From contig JAZQEI010000021.1 of assembly GCA_045538935.1 (NCBI GenBank), forward strand, positions 1 through 64,000: a stretch of DNA of 64,000 bases, given 5' to 3'. Under the pieces are notes generated by a model. That model ran no database searches, had not been told where the DNA came from, and saw nothing but the letters and a program-made list of their open reading frames with translations. This document shows, one piece after another, positions 44,847 through 53,798 of this stretch; the stretch's first letter is position 1; each line of letters opens with the position of its first letter. Source of the stretch: RGIG3013 sp045538935 (GTDB lineage: Bacteria > Bacillota > Clostridia > Oscillospirales > Acutalibacteraceae). The translations under genes and the position numbers were made by a program.

Positions 44847-45404
44847 TTATTTGTTCTGCTCTAAATAATTTTTTCGTCCTATTTCGTAAAGGTTGTTTCC
44901 AAAACTGTCAATAACGACAACAACCGGGAAGTTTTCTACTTCTAACTTGCATATAGCCTCAGCTCCAAGGTCATCATAAGCTACTACTTCACATTTTTTA
45001 ATGCATTCGCTAAGCAGTGCTCCACAACCACCTATAGCACCAAAATATACCGCTCCGTGCTGTTTCATGGCCGCTATAACCTCAGGTCCTCGTTTGCCTT
45101 TGCCTATCATACCTGTCTGGCCGTTTTCAATAAGGGTTGGGCTATAAGCGTCCATGCGGTAAGAGGTTGTAGGCCCTGCAGAGCCGATTGCCTGTCCCGG
45201 TTTTGCCGGTGTTGGCCCTACAAAATAAATAATGCTGTCCTTAATATCAACGGGTAGCGGTTTGCCCGACTCAATCAACTCATAAAGACGCTTGTGCGCT
45301 GCGTCACGGGCTGTATATATAGTGCCGTTAATAACACAACTGTCGCCCGCTTTAAGTTTTTTTGTTTCTTCACGGCTAAAAGGGGTTTTAATGTCGATTG
45401 CCAT
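44847..45404 (-). CDS. Class I fumarate hydratase, beta subunit
   Basis: This 185-residue protein matches the C-terminal half of oxygen-sensitive [4Fe-4S] fumarases and tartrate dehydratases. Typical blocks are YFVGPTPAKPGQAIGSAGPTTSYRMD, GKGKRG and FGAIGGCGALLS. It pairs with the alpha subunit encoded directly upstream. Fumarase is more likely than L-tartrate dehydratase, but sequence reading alone cannot settle the substrate. Confidence 0.9.
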   Translation of the reverse strand: MAIDIKTPFSREETKKLKAGDSCVINGTIYTARDAAHKRLYELIESGKPLPVDIKDSIIYFVGPTPAKPGQAIGSAGPTTSYRMDAYSPTLIENGQTGMIGKGKRGPEVIAAMKQHGAVYFGAIGGCGALLSECIKKCEVVAYDDLGAEAICKLEVENFPVVVVIDSFGNNLYEIGRKNYLEQNK

Positions 45405-46244
45405 TTATATTACCTCCGTTTTATGCCTTGTGACGTGACAGTTTATATTTACTGCCACAGGTAAACCAGCGATATGTGTCGGAAAATACTCAATATTGAC
45501 GGCGAGTGCCGTTGTTTTACCGCCAAAACCTTGAGGCCCTATACCTAATGAATTAATTTCTTTTAATAAATCCGCCTCTAACTTAGCATAAAATTCGTTT
45601 GCGTTTGGTTGGTCAACAGGACGAAGTAAAGCCTTTTTTGCCAAAAAGGCTGCCTTGTCAAAAGTTCCGCCTATGCCTACACCTACAACGATGGGAGGGC
45701 AGGGGTTAGGACCTGCCTGTTCGACGGTTTTAAGGATAAAATCTTTTACCCCTTGTAATCCGTCAGATGGGCGGAGCATGGCAATTTGACTCATGTTTTC
45801 GCTGCCGAAACCTTTGGGTGCAACGGTAATTTCAATGTTTTCACCCTCGACTAATTCAAAGTATATCATGGCAGGCGTATTGTCACCGGTGTTTATGCGG
45901 TCAAGCGGGTCTTTTACTACGCTTTTACGCAAAAAACCTTCGGCGTATCCTTGGCGCACACCTTCGTTGACAGCGTCGGTAATATTACCGCGAATATGGA
46001 CATCCTGACCTATTTTTAAAAACACACAAGCAACGCCCGTATCTTGGCATATGGGTTGTTCGTTTTGGTCGGCGATGGTGCAGTTGTTAATAATCTGGTT
46101 CAATATTTCTTTGGCTTGAGGCCAATTCTCGTCCAAAGCAGACTGCTTAATGCGGTCTTTTATGTCAGAACTGAGATGGCAGTTTGCCTCGATACATAAT
46201 TTTTTGACCGTTTCGGTAATGGTTAAGGCATCAATTTCGCGCAT
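45405..46244 (-). CDS. Class I fumarate hydratase, alpha subunit
   Basis: This 279-residue subunit binds the catalytic [4Fe-4S] cluster. Cluster Cys candidates are in CQDTGVACVF and NPCPPIVVGVGIGG, with one more Cys near the C-terminus (NINCHVTRH). It should hydrate fumarate to malate in the incomplete TCA branch of an anaerobe. ATG 46244 follows GGAGATATT; an in-frame start further upstream has no such site. The stop abuts the beta-subunit ATG. Confidence 0.92.
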   Translation of the reverse strand: MREIDALTITETVKKLCIEANCHLSSDIKDRIKQSALDENWPQAKEILNQIINNCTIADQNEQPICQDTGVACVFLKIGQDVHIRGNITDAVNEGVRQGYAEGFLRKSVVKDPLDRINTGDNTPAMIYFELVEGENIEITVAPKGFGSENMSQIAMLRPSDGLQGVKDFILKTVEQAGPNPCPPIVVGVGIGGTFDKAAFLAKKALLRPVDQPNANEFYAKLEADLLKEINSLGIGPQGFGGKTTALAVNIEYFPTHIAGLPVAVNINCHVTRHKTEVI

Positions 46245-46279
46245 AATATCTCCTTTAACAAATATCTGTTTATAGGAAC

Positions 46280-46308
46280 ATTTTACTATATCTTTTTTTA
46301 TATAACAA
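46280..46308 (-). promoter_or_regulatory. Promoter of the fumarase genes
   Basis: Minus-strand TTGTTA (46303-46308) and TAAAAT (46280-46285) are 17 bases apart, 35 bases upstream of the alpha-subunit ATG. Confidence 0.65.
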
Positions 46309-46445
46309 GCAAAAAAACGATAAACCCAGCAAAAACGAATATATTTTACATTTGTTGACATTGTTTTTCGTTTATAATATAATAATCGGGTTGTGAAATT
46401 TATAGCAGTTTGGTGATTTTTTGGAAGTTTTAAGATATTAAAGAA

Positions 46446-46473
46446 AAAGCGAGGTGAAAACCTCGCTTTTATA
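46446..46473 (-). terminator. Terminator after the acyltransferase gene
   Basis: AAAGCGAGG and CCTCGCTTT form a 9-bp stem with a TGAAAA loop and A/T runs on both sides. Confidence 0.8.
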
Positions 46474-46489
46474 TTTGTTTTTTTAAAAT

Positions 46490-47548
46490 TTATCCTCTTA
46501 CCAACTTTTTTAATAAGGGTATTTTTGACATTATAAATACCGTTACAAATGAAAGCAAAACGCTTCCGACAAAAATTATAATTATTTTCAACAGCGAAGA
46601 ACTTAATCCTCCAAACAGCATTTTAAAAAAGAAAAGGTATATACAGTGTATAAGATATACTCCAAAAGTAAGATTAGAAATTTTAATCCAAAACGGCTTT
46701 AAAACAATGTTCTTTTCTTTGAATGTATAATAAATAAATACGAAGACAGCCAAACTGTAGAAAAACATATTTAAACTGTTGTTTTCATGAAAATAATTTG
46801 CCCCGTCCTGTGGATAAGAGTTTTGAAAAAGCACAAAGGTTGCTATAAGTGAAGGCAATGCCGAAATATAAAGTGCTATACGTGACGTTTTTTGAAAACC
46901 CACGTTGACAACATACCAACCCAATACATAATAAATAACATACTCATGAAAACATTTAAAATTGAAATTATCGAAAAAATTTGACACTACATCTTCGGAG
47001 GATAAGAACATGTTACAAATAGCGTTAATGAAAGAAGTCAAAAAACATATTGCTATAGAAAAAATCAGATAATTTCTAATCAAAGCAGAGTTTTCTTTTT
47101 TTATAAAGCACCTTAAAAGAGGCGTTATAGCATACAATCCAATTAACGCATAAAGATACCACATATGATAATGGCCGTTAAAAAACGTGTCCAAAATATC
47201 GGTAATAACGATGGCTTCGCTAAAAATAATGGGCTTAATTATATTGTATAATATGGTATATATTAATGACCATGAAAAGGTCAGCAATAGAAAAGTAAAA
47301 ACAGATTTGATTATTTTCTTGTTTGATACATCTTTGGTTTCGTCAAGCATCAGTGCGCCCGAAATCATAAAAAATACCGGCACAGCAAAACGCGAAATGC
47401 TGTTAAATATATTTCCCAAAACGAAATCCGTCGTGCTTTTATCATAATCTGTAATAAAATCAGCCGAAATATGTATCATTATAACAGCACATATTGCAAT
47501 GATTCTTAAAAAATCAAGCGAAAATAATCTTGTGGTTTTTTCAGCCAT
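46490..47548 (-). CDS. Acyltransferase family 3 membrane protein
   Basis: The 352 residues form about ten membrane helices of the acyltransferase 3 fold, which O-acetylates surface polysaccharides or peptidoglycan. The N-terminal block FLRIIAICAVIMIHIS contains the conserved His, and FAVPVFFMISGALML and HMWYLYALIGLYAITPLL are typical. GGAGG precedes the ATG. The acceptor cannot be told. Its promoter overlaps the edge of a spoVT-like repeat. Confidence 0.88.
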   Translation of the reverse strand: MAEKTTRLFSLDFLRIIAICAVIMIHISADFITDYDKSTTDFVLGNIFNSISRFAVPVFFMISGALMLDETKDVSNKKIIKSVFTFLLLTFSWSLIYTILYNIIKPIIFSEAIVITDILDTFFNGHYHMWYLYALIGLYAITPLLRCFIKKENSALIRNYLIFSIAICFLTSFINAICNMFLSSEDVVSNFFDNFNFKCFHEYVIYYVLGWYVVNVGFQKTSRIALYISALPSLIATFVLFQNSYPQDGANYFHENNSLNMFFYSLAVFVFIYYTFKEKNIVLKPFWIKISNLTFGVYLIHCIYLFFFKMLFGGLSSSLLKIIIIFVGSVLLSFVTVFIMSKIPLLKKLVRG

Positions 47549-47591
47549 AAACAGCCTCCGTTTTTTAACAAATCAAAATCACAGTAAGTGA

Positions 47592-47620
47592 AGTATAACA
47601 CGATTAAATAAAAAAGTAAA
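47592..47620 (-). promoter_or_regulatory. Promoter of the acyltransferase gene
   Basis: Minus-strand TTTACT (47615-47620) and TATACT (47592-47597) are 17 bases apart with an extended -10 TG. The same layout stands beside repeat copies C and D. Confidence 0.6.
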
Positions 47621-47880
47621 GCAGTGTATAATAAACTCCTTGTTTTTCAGAAACCAACATCAATAATTTGAAAATTCTTGTAGGGCGGTGCCTTGGTGCC
47701 GCCGCCAAATCCCGCCCGAAAAACGGCGGGAGCGAGCCCCCGCCCTACGATATATTTGTAAAAGGAGAATTTATATATGAAGCAACAGGAATAGTTCGTA
47801 GAATTGTGGCTTGTGTTATAATAGGGCAAACCGCTTGAAAGTCGCATAAACACTGGGGTTTCGCTGTTTTTTTTGGTTGG
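47611..47880 (+). repeat. spoVT mini-gene repeat, copy A (degenerate)
   Basis: This copy has the left-edge AAAAAGTAAA, CTCCT (47636-47640), AAAGGAG and an ATG-containing start at 47777. One A is missing from ATGAAAGCAACAGG, so the frame is broken; restored, it would read MKATGIVRRIVACVIIG. The 3' module GCATAAACACTGGGGTTTCGCTG is present but the terminator is not. A G+C-rich palindrome (47679-47750, ends TGTAGGGCGG/CCGCCCTACG) is nested between the promoter part and the ribosome site. Confidence 0.7.
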
Positions 47881-47926
47881 GCTTAATTTTCACAAATATA
47901 ATATTACCTATCATGTACAGTGCTTG

Positions 47927-48808
47927 TTATGATTTCACCCTATTATGATTGTTCAATTGTGTTGCGGCCTGAAATTCAGTTCTAAGCATTTCTAAAAATA
48001 CCTCGGCGTGTTTTGAGAGAGGAGCGCTTTTGCTTCGGTAGGCGTATGTTGTACGAGAATAATTGGCAATATTTTTAAGTAAAACGTTTTTTGAAAACTG
48101 CCCTTGCCAAGAGCGCGACGGCATAAGGCAAACTCCCAGCCCTGTTTCTACACATTTACGGACATAGTAAGGGTCGTCGCTGCGAATGGCAATACGTGGA
48201 GAAAAGCCAAGATTTGTGCATACTTCTTCAGTAATACGGTGTAAACTACTTCCGGGATTTGTGCATATAAACGGTGTGTCTTTTAACTCCAAGTTGTCAA
48301 GGGATTTTTTTGATGCCGACATAAAATCTTTGTGAACTGCCAATAAAATATCCTCTTCAATTAATTTTTCACGAGCAAATGTCGGCCCGACATATTCGGC
48401 ATCAGTTATAATAAAATCAAATTCCTCTTGTTCGGGGGGAATCACATACCTTGTTACAATATTTACTTGAGGATATAATTGATTGAATTTTTCTACCGTT
48501 TGCATAACTATTCTACTGTTGATAAAAATGTTAATTGTTATCTTAGAATATGTATCGTCTTTAATAGTTCTTTTTGCATCCTCAAGCAAATTCAAACCTT
48601 CTCTAACTTTTTCATAAAATGCTTTTCCTTTTGAATTGAGTTTTACTCTGTTTGTTTGTCGAGTAAAGAGTTGGCATTTTAGTTCTGTTTCTAAACGTTT
48701 TATGCTTTGCGATACAGCAGATGGCGGTACTTTGTATTTTTCAGCAGTAGATGAAAAATTTTCCGTTTTTGCAGAATCGCAAAAATATTTTAACTGTAAT
48801 AATTCCAT
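47927..48808 (-). CDS. LysR family transcriptional regulator
   Basis: This 293-residue protein has an N-terminal winged HTH (LQLKYFCDSAKTENFSSTAE, then PPSAVSQSIKRLE) and a periplasmic-binding-like effector domain (about 90-285). It is divergent from the ceramidase-like gene with 185 bases between, the usual arrangement for a LysR regulator and its target. An interrupted palindrome lies in the shared region. Confidence 0.92.
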   Translation of the reverse strand: MELLQLKYFCDSAKTENFSSTAEKYKVPPSAVSQSIKRLETELKCQLFTRQTNRVKLNSKGKAFYEKVREGLNLLEDAKRTIKDDTYSKITINIFINSRIVMQTVEKFNQLYPQVNIVTRYVIPPEQEEFDFIITDAEYVGPTFAREKLIEEDILLAVHKDFMSASKKSLDNLELKDTPFICTNPGSSLHRITEEVCTNLGFSPRIAIRSDDPYYVRKCVETGLGVCLMPSRSWQGQFSKNVLLKNIANYSRTTYAYRSKSAPLSKHAEVFLEMLRTEFQAATQLNNHNRVKS

Positions 48809-48840
48809 TGACTTTCACCTCGTTTTTTATATTATATCAC

Positions 48841-48872
48841 ATAATACTATAATGTTCAAGTGATAGTATTAT
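48841..48872. promoter_or_regulatory. Probable LysR operator
   Basis: ATAATACTAT (48841-48850) and ATAGTATTAT (48863-48872) are perfect inverted 10-mers, 12 bases apart. They sit between the divergent LysR and ceramidase-like genes, close to the LysR start. Confidence 0.6.
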
Positions 48873-48887
48873 CACATATTTAATTAT

Positions 48888-48915
48888 TTGCAGTGTTATA
48901 CGTTTGTGATACAAT
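48888..48915 (+). promoter_or_regulatory. Candidate promoter of the ceramidase-like gene
   Basis: TTGCAG (48888-48893) and TACAAT (48910-48915) are 16 bases apart. The -35 box starts 15 bases right of the LysR palindrome. Confidence 0.5.
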
Positions 48916-49001
48916 AAAAGTACATATACGGCGGTTTTGTTTATCATTAAAATCGCTTTGATTTACTGGTTAGTTAAAATCTATTTAAGCAGGTGACAAG
49001 T

Positions 49002-50504
49002 ATGAATAAAATTAAGATTGGATGGAGTGAGGTTAGCCTCGTTCCTAACGGCAGAAAAGTAAACCTTGCAGGTCAATTTTACGAAAGAATTACCGATGAG
49101 GTTGAAACGCCTATAACATCTACGGCTATGGCTATCGAATGTGGTGACGATTGTGCGATTTTCTGTTCGTGTGACCTTGTTTCAACAAGCCATCATTTAC
49201 TTGAATCGGTAAGAGAAAGACTTGTTAACGTTGATGGTTTTCCTGTAGACAAGGTTATGATTAACTCTATTCATACGCACACAGCTCCCGATTACGGCAG
49301 AAGAGCTGATACTACTACCATGAGTGGTTCTGCTATCGGTGTTTTGCAGTCGATTGTGCCGAGTTTGAAATATGAGAAGTTGGTGTCATACGAAGGTGAC
49401 GACCTTTTAAAAGACGAAGAGGCTCATGCGTTTCTTGCTGACCGTATTGCCGAAGCTGCAAAACAAGCTTGGGAAAATCGCAAAGAAGGAATGTATGCTC
49501 AAGGCTTTGGTAGAGCAGCTGTTGGCTTGTGCAGACGTGTTTGCTATACTGATGGTTCGGCTAAAATGTGGGGCGATACCGATACTGCAACATTCACCGA
49601 ATTGGAGGCAGGAAATGATAGTGGCATAGAGATGCTTTTCACTTTTACTGCTGATAAGAAATTGACAGGCGTAGTTGCAAACGTGGCTTGTCCTGCACAA
49701 GTGCTTGAACACAGAAGCTTTATTTCTTCGGATTATTGGGGCAAAGTAAAAGCTTTTCTTCGCAAAGAATACGGTGAGGATATTTTTGTGCTTGGTCTTT
49801 GTTCTGCTGCAGGTGACCAGTGCCCTCGCGATTTGGTGCGTTGGGTAGAGCCTGAAACTCCTATTAACGACCCTAACATTATCAGAAACAATGTAGTGAC
49901 CAGAAAAGCAGACCCGTCGATGTTTGATGTTAGTGGCTGCACACTTATAGGTAGACGAATTACAAACGAAATTTTCTATGCTTTTGAGAGTCTTTGTGAT
50001 GAAGATTATGTTGACTCTGCAAAGTTTGAGCATAAAAGAATAACGATTGATATGCCACTTCGTCGAGTAACACCAGCCGAAAAAGATGCAGCAATTAGCG
50101 CTATAGAGTCATTTGCCGAAAAGGTTGGAGACAGAACGATTGACTTTAAAGACAGCGCAAAGATGCATATACACGCAGGTGTTGTTTTGAGAAGTCAGTT
50201 GCAGGAAACGGTAGACGTAGTGCCTATTGAGGTACATATTATAAGACTTGGCGACATTGTGTTTGCTACTAATCCTTACGAGCTTTTCCTTGATTTTGGA
50301 AATCAGATTAAAGCAAGAAGCAAAGCATCACAAACTTTCCTTGTACAACTTTCTTGCGGAAACTATGGTTATCTTCCCACCAAAAAAGCCGAGCAGGGTA
50401 GTCATTATTCGGCTTACGTTTCAAGCGGAATGGCAGGCCATGCAGCAGGAGACTTGTTAGTTCGTACAACCGTTCAAAACATTAATGAGTTGATGAATAA
50501 ATAA
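49002..50504 (+). CDS. Neutral/alkaline ceramidase-like amidohydrolase, no signal peptide
   Basis: The protein has about 500 residues from ATG 49002; GTG 48993 lies within the ribosome site AGGTGA. The IKIGWSEV start, INSIHTHTAPDYG (a Zn-site type motif near residue 85-97) and CSAAGDQCPRD (near 265) resemble the N-terminal domain of neutral ceramidases. The family cleaves amide bonds of ceramides, but many bacterial members have unknown substrates. There is no signal peptide, so it seems cytosolic. The divergent LysR gene probably controls it. Confidence 0.72.
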   Translation: MNKIKIGWSEVSLVPNGRKVNLAGQFYERITDEVETPITSTAMAIECGDDCAIFCSCDLVSTSHHLLESVRERLVNVDGFPVDKVMINSIHTHTAPDYGRRADTTTMSGSAIGVLQSIVPSLKYEKLVSYEGDDLLKDEEAHAFLADRIAEAAKQAWENRKEGMYAQGFGRAAVGLCRRVCYTDGSAKMWGDTDTATFTELEAGNDSGIEMLFTFTADKKLTGVVANVACPAQVLEHRSFISSDYWGKVKAFLRKEYGEDIFVLGLCSAAGDQCPRDLVRWVEPETPINDPNIIRNNVVTRKADPSMFDVSGCTLIGRRITNEIFYAFESLCDEDYVDSAKFEHKRITIDMPLRRVTPAEKDAAISAIESFAEKVGDRTIDFKDSAKMHIHAGVVLRSQLQETVDVVPIEVHIIRLGDIVFATNPYELFLDFGNQIKARSKASQTFLVQLSCGNYGYLPTKKAEQGSHYSAYVSSGMAGHAAGDLLVRTTVQNINELMNK

Positions 50505-50518
50505 AAACATCTATTTTG

Positions 50519-50556
50519 TGTAGGGCAGGGGTTTACTCCTGCCCTATATTTTTTAC
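50519..50556 (+). terminator. Terminator-like hairpin after the ceramidase-like gene
   Basis: TAGGGCAGG and CCTGCCCTA form a 9-bp stem followed by TATTTTTT. It is also the first half of a G+C-rich palindromic insert in repeat copy B. Confidence 0.7.
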
Positions 50557-50610
50557 ATTAAACAAAACGGTAGGAGCAAGCCCCTACCGTACGAAGAGAT
50601 TGTTTTATAT

Positions 50611-50745
50611 ATGAAAGCAACAGGTATAGTTCGTAGAATAGATGCTGGAGTTATAATAACACCAAAGCCGAAAAAAGTGCATAAATGCTGGGATTTTTGC
50701 AAGTTTGCCCCATTGAACGCATTGGTGTCAAAAACGGGTTTTTAG
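50611..50745 (+). CDS. Mini-ORF of repeat copy B (44 residues, SpoVT-like N-terminus)
   Basis: The frame reads MKATGIVRRIDAGVIITPK and continues to a TAG at 50743-50745. The first ten residues are identical to SpoVT; IDAGVIITPK aligns with IDDLGRVVIPK minus one residue. Arg8 is encoded by CGT here but by AGA in spoVT. The ribosome site (AGAGATTG) is weaker than in spoVT. It could be a decayed paralogue or a real small peptide. Confidence 0.4.
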   Translation: MKATGIVRRIDAGVIITPKPKKVHKCWDFCKFAPLNALVSKTGF

Positions 50746-50762
50746 GCGGTTTTATACATAGC

Positions 50763-50793
50763 AAAAAGCGAGGGAACTTCCCCTCGCTTTTTC
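50763..50793. terminator. Terminator between repeat copy B and metH
   Basis: AAAAAGCGAGGG and CCCCTCGCTTTTT form a strong stem with an AACTT-type loop. It serves minus-strand metH and the plus-strand repeat. Confidence 0.88.
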
Positions 50794-53196
50794 TTAACTA
50801 ATCGCGTTTATGATTTCCTGCGCGTAGCGCACGCCTTCCATAGCGTCCTTGGCGTACTTGTCAGCGCCGATTTTGTCGGCGTATTCCTGCGTGAGCACAG
50901 CGCCGCCCACAATAATTTTGCACCAGGGTGCCTTGAGCCGAAGCTGTTTTATGGTTTCCTGCATCTGGGCAACTGTGGTGGTCATAAGAGCGCTTAAGCC
51001 CACTACGGGAGCGTGAAGCTCGACAACCTTGTCGGCAATCACCTGCGGCGGTACATCTTTGCCTAAGTCCACAACGTTAAATCCGTAGTTTTCGAGCAGC
51101 AGCTTGACAATGTTTTTTCCGATGTCGTGAACGTCCCCGCGGACGGTGGCAATAACAAAGGTGTTTTGAGACGCTGAGCCTTTCTTGCCTGACGACGCGG
51201 CCTTAATAACCTCAAAGGCGGCTTTTGCCGCCTCTGCACTCATAAGTAGTTGGGGCAGGTAAACTCTTTTTTTCTCAAATCCCTTTCCAACAATATTAAG
51301 AGCGGGAATGATCTCGCTGTTTATTACCTCGAGCGGCGAAGTGTGCGAAAGGAGGGTGGCGGTGATTTCCGCCGCCTTTTCTTTAAAGCCCTTTATGATC
51401 GCGTATTGACAGTCCGAATACGACTGATCTGAGACGCTTTGAGGAGCATTTGCGGCCTTTGCCTCGGTTACAAACGAGCCTGCCGTGCCTATATACTCAC
51501 TGCAGTTTGAGTCCAGACCTTTGAGCACGTTGTAGGTGTAATACACCTTCATCATATCCGCCGAATAGGGGTTCATAATGGCGGCGGACAGCCCGTTTTC
51601 GAGGGCTAGCGCAAAGAAGGTTCCGTTTATAGCATCGCGGTTAGGAAGACCAAACGAAACGTTGGAAACGCCCAAGGAGGTGTGGCAACCAAGGCGCTCC
51701 TTTATGGCCTTTAGCGAGGAGAGGGTAACCTTTGCGGCGCCCGTGTCGGCACTTATGGTGAGTGCCAAAGGGTCAAAGATAACGTCTTTTTTGTCAATGC
51801 CGTATTCCGCGGCAGTTTTAAGTATTTTTTCGGCAATTTTAAATCTGCCCTCGGCAGTTTCGGGAATTCCGTTGTTGTCAAGGGTGAGTGCAACCACAAG
51901 GCCGCCGTACTTTTTCACAAGCGGGAAAACGGATCGCATACTTTCATCCTTGCCGTTTACCGAATTTATCATAGACTTGCCGTTGTAGCGGCGCAGAGCG
52001 GCCTGCATTGCCGCAATGTTGGAACTGTCGATCTGGAGCGGGAGGTCTATAATTGCCTGAAGCTCGCAAACGGCCGTTTTGAGCATGGCTATTTCGTCAA
52101 TGTCGGGCATACCAACGTTTACGTCAAGCACCTGCGCGCCCTTTTGCTGCTGATTTACGCCCTCGGATAAAATATAATCGATGTCGTTTTCCAAAAGAGC
52201 CTGCTTAAAACGCTTTTTGCCGGTGGGATTTATCCTCTCGCCTATAAGAATCGGCTTTTTGCCAAACTCCACAGCGTGCGAGTAGGAAGAAATCACGGTG
52301 AGGTTTTTCGGCTCTATTTTCACAGGGGAAAGCGGAGCAATCTTGTCGCAAAGCGACTTTATGTATTCGGGTGTGGTGCCGCAGCAGCCGCCCACTACGC
52401 GAACTCCAGCTTTTACAAGCTCTGCGATTTGGGAGGAAAACTCGTCTATGGTTATGTCAAAAACCGTTTTGCCGTTTTCTGACCTCGGCAGACCCGCGTT
52501 TGGCTTTAGTATTACAGGCACCGATGCCTTTTCAAGCAGCCTTCTTACCACGCCGCCAAGCTGACGTGGACCCAACGAGCAGTTTGCACCCAGGGCGTCA
52601 ACTCCCATACCCTCAAGCAGGGCAACCATTGCCTCGGGGGACGCGCCGGTCATAAGCTTGCCGTCCTCGCCGTAGGCGTTTGATACAATTATCGGCAGAT
52701 CGCTGTTTTCCTTGGCGGCCAGAAGCGCCGCCTTGGTTTCGTAGCTGTCGTTCATTGTTTCTATTATGATAAGGTCAACGCCGTACTTAACGCCGAGCTT
52801 TACCGTCTTGGCAAAAACCTCAACCGCGTCCTCAAAATCAAGGTCTCCAAGCGGCTTTAACAGCTTTCCGCTCGGACCGATGTCAAGAGCCACAAACCTT
52901 TCCTTTTTTGAGGTAGACTGCGCCTTTGCGGCCTTGGCGTTAGAGATAGCGGCGCTTATTATGTCCTCGAGCTCGTTGGGCTCGAATTTAAGCGAATTTG
53001 CACCAAAGGTGTTGGTGCAGACAACGTTGCTGCCTGCGTCAAAGTAAGCCCTGTGTATATCGATTATCTCTTCGGCGTGGGATAAATTCCAGCGCTCGGG
53101 GTATTCTCCGAGCTTTAGCCCGCGCGCCTGAAGCAGTGTTCCCATACCGCCGTCAAGGCAGACTATGTTGTTCCTCAAAAAATCTCTAAAATTCAT
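50794..53196 (-). CDS. metH: B12-dependent methionine synthase lacking the reactivation domain
   Basis: The 800 residues hold three modules in order. First is homocysteine methyltransferase (about 1-290, LDGGMGTLLQARG, Zn Cys in GGCCGTTPEYI). Next is pterin-binding (about 310-560, GERINPTGKKRF, DVNVGMPDIDE). Last is the cobalamin cap and binding domain (about 590-800, DVHDIGKNIV with the cobalt-ligand His). The SAM-dependent reactivation domain is absent but is encoded separately just upstream. ATG 53196 follows AGAGG; a frame extension to 53223 overlaps the upstream gene and is not needed. The gene is visibly richer in G+C than its neighbours. Confidence 0.95.
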   Translation of the reverse strand: MNFRDFLRNNIVCLDGGMGTLLQARGLKLGEYPERWNLSHAEEIIDIHRAYFDAGSNVVCTNTFGANSLKFEPNELEDIISAAISNAKAAKAQSTSKKERFVALDIGPSGKLLKPLGDLDFEDAVEVFAKTVKLGVKYGVDLIIIETMNDSYETKAALLAAKENSDLPIIVSNAYGEDGKLMTGASPEAMVALLEGMGVDALGANCSLGPRQLGGVVRRLLEKASVPVILKPNAGLPRSENGKTVFDITIDEFSSQIAELVKAGVRVVGGCCGTTPEYIKSLCDKIAPLSPVKIEPKNLTVISSYSHAVEFGKKPILIGERINPTGKKRFKQALLENDIDYILSEGVNQQQKGAQVLDVNVGMPDIDEIAMLKTAVCELQAIIDLPLQIDSSNIAAMQAALRRYNGKSMINSVNGKDESMRSVFPLVKKYGGLVVALTLDNNGIPETAEGRFKIAEKILKTAAEYGIDKKDVIFDPLALTISADTGAAKVTLSSLKAIKERLGCHTSLGVSNVSFGLPNRDAINGTFFALALENGLSAAIMNPYSADMMKVYYTYNVLKGLDSNCSEYIGTAGSFVTEAKAANAPQSVSDQSYSDCQYAIIKGFKEKAAEITATLLSHTSPLEVINSEIIPALNIVGKGFEKKRVYLPQLLMSAEAAKAAFEVIKAASSGKKGSASQNTFVIATVRGDVHDIGKNIVKLLLENYGFNVVDLGKDVPPQVIADKVVELHAPVVGLSALMTTTVAQMQETIKQLRLKAPWCKIIVGGAVLTQEYADKIGADKYAKDAMEGVRYAQEIINAIS

Positions 53197-53197
53197 A

Positions 53198-53794
53198 CTA
53201 TACCTCTGAAAGTGTATTTTCATTTAACCCAACAAATGCCGTAACCGACTTTGAAGGCGACATCAACAAGCTATCGTTAAGAGTAATCCCTGCGCTCCTT
53301 TCACAGTCAAGAGCCGAAAAAACGATTTTTTGGCTTTCGAGCGAGAGGTCTCCGTATCCGGGGCTGAAGCGTGGGCGGACAGAGGCGCACTCGCCTGCAA
53401 TATCGGCGCAAAAAGCGTCGCAAAGCGCATCGGCTCTTTCAGAGCCGATGGCTTGAAGTATCAGCGCCCTTGCCGGAGAGAGCCGTGAATATTTTGCAAT
53501 AAGTCGGTCAAGTTCTATGCCGACTGTTGCCGCAAAAACGATAGCCTTTTTACAACCTTTAAGATTTTGCGACAGGTCTTTCGATTCAAGTCGAAAAAGA
53601 CCAAAATCGCAAACCTCGCCGTTTAGTTTAACTTCAAGTTCGCGGTAGCAGATCTTATATTTAAGGAGAGGGCGTGCCTCTTCTATACATTCTCTTACGA
53701 GAGCGAGGGTCAGTTCGCTCTTGTCGCCGCCTGCGTATCGTAAAATTTCCTTTTCGCAAAAAGGCGGCTCGCTGTAGGTTTTAGTTAAAATCAT
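53198..53794 (-). CDS. Methionine synthase reactivation domain, stand-alone
   Basis: The 198-residue protein resembles the MetH activation domain that re-methylates oxidised cobalamin using SAM. FAATVGIELDRLI, QAIGSERADALCDAF and RPRFSPGYGDLSLESQ are the family hallmarks; the last carries the SAM-binding Arg-x-Ser-x-Gly-Tyr. It lies between metF and metH, one base from the metH start, so the split synthase is reconstituted from one operon. Confidence 0.9.
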   Translation of the reverse strand: MILTKTYSEPPFCEKEILRYAGGDKSELTLALVRECIEEARPLLKYKICYRELEVKLNGEVCDFGLFRLESKDLSQNLKGCKKAIVFAATVGIELDRLIAKYSRLSPARALILQAIGSERADALCDAFCADIAGECASVRPRFSPGYGDLSLESQKIVFSALDCERSAGITLNDSLLMSPSKSVTAFVGLNENTLSEV

Positions 53795-53798
53795 AAGC

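Larger units (their letters stand above)
50557..50793 (+). repeat. spoVT mini-gene repeat, copy B
   Basis: This copy has the conserved TTTATATATGAAAGCAACAGG start, the 3' module with GCATAAATGCTGGGATTTTTGC, then TATACATAGCAAAAAGCGAGG leading into a terminator. Its promoter half is not recognisable; a G+C-rich palindromic segment (CGGTAGG/CCTACCG, 50568-50590) stands there instead. Confidence 0.7.
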
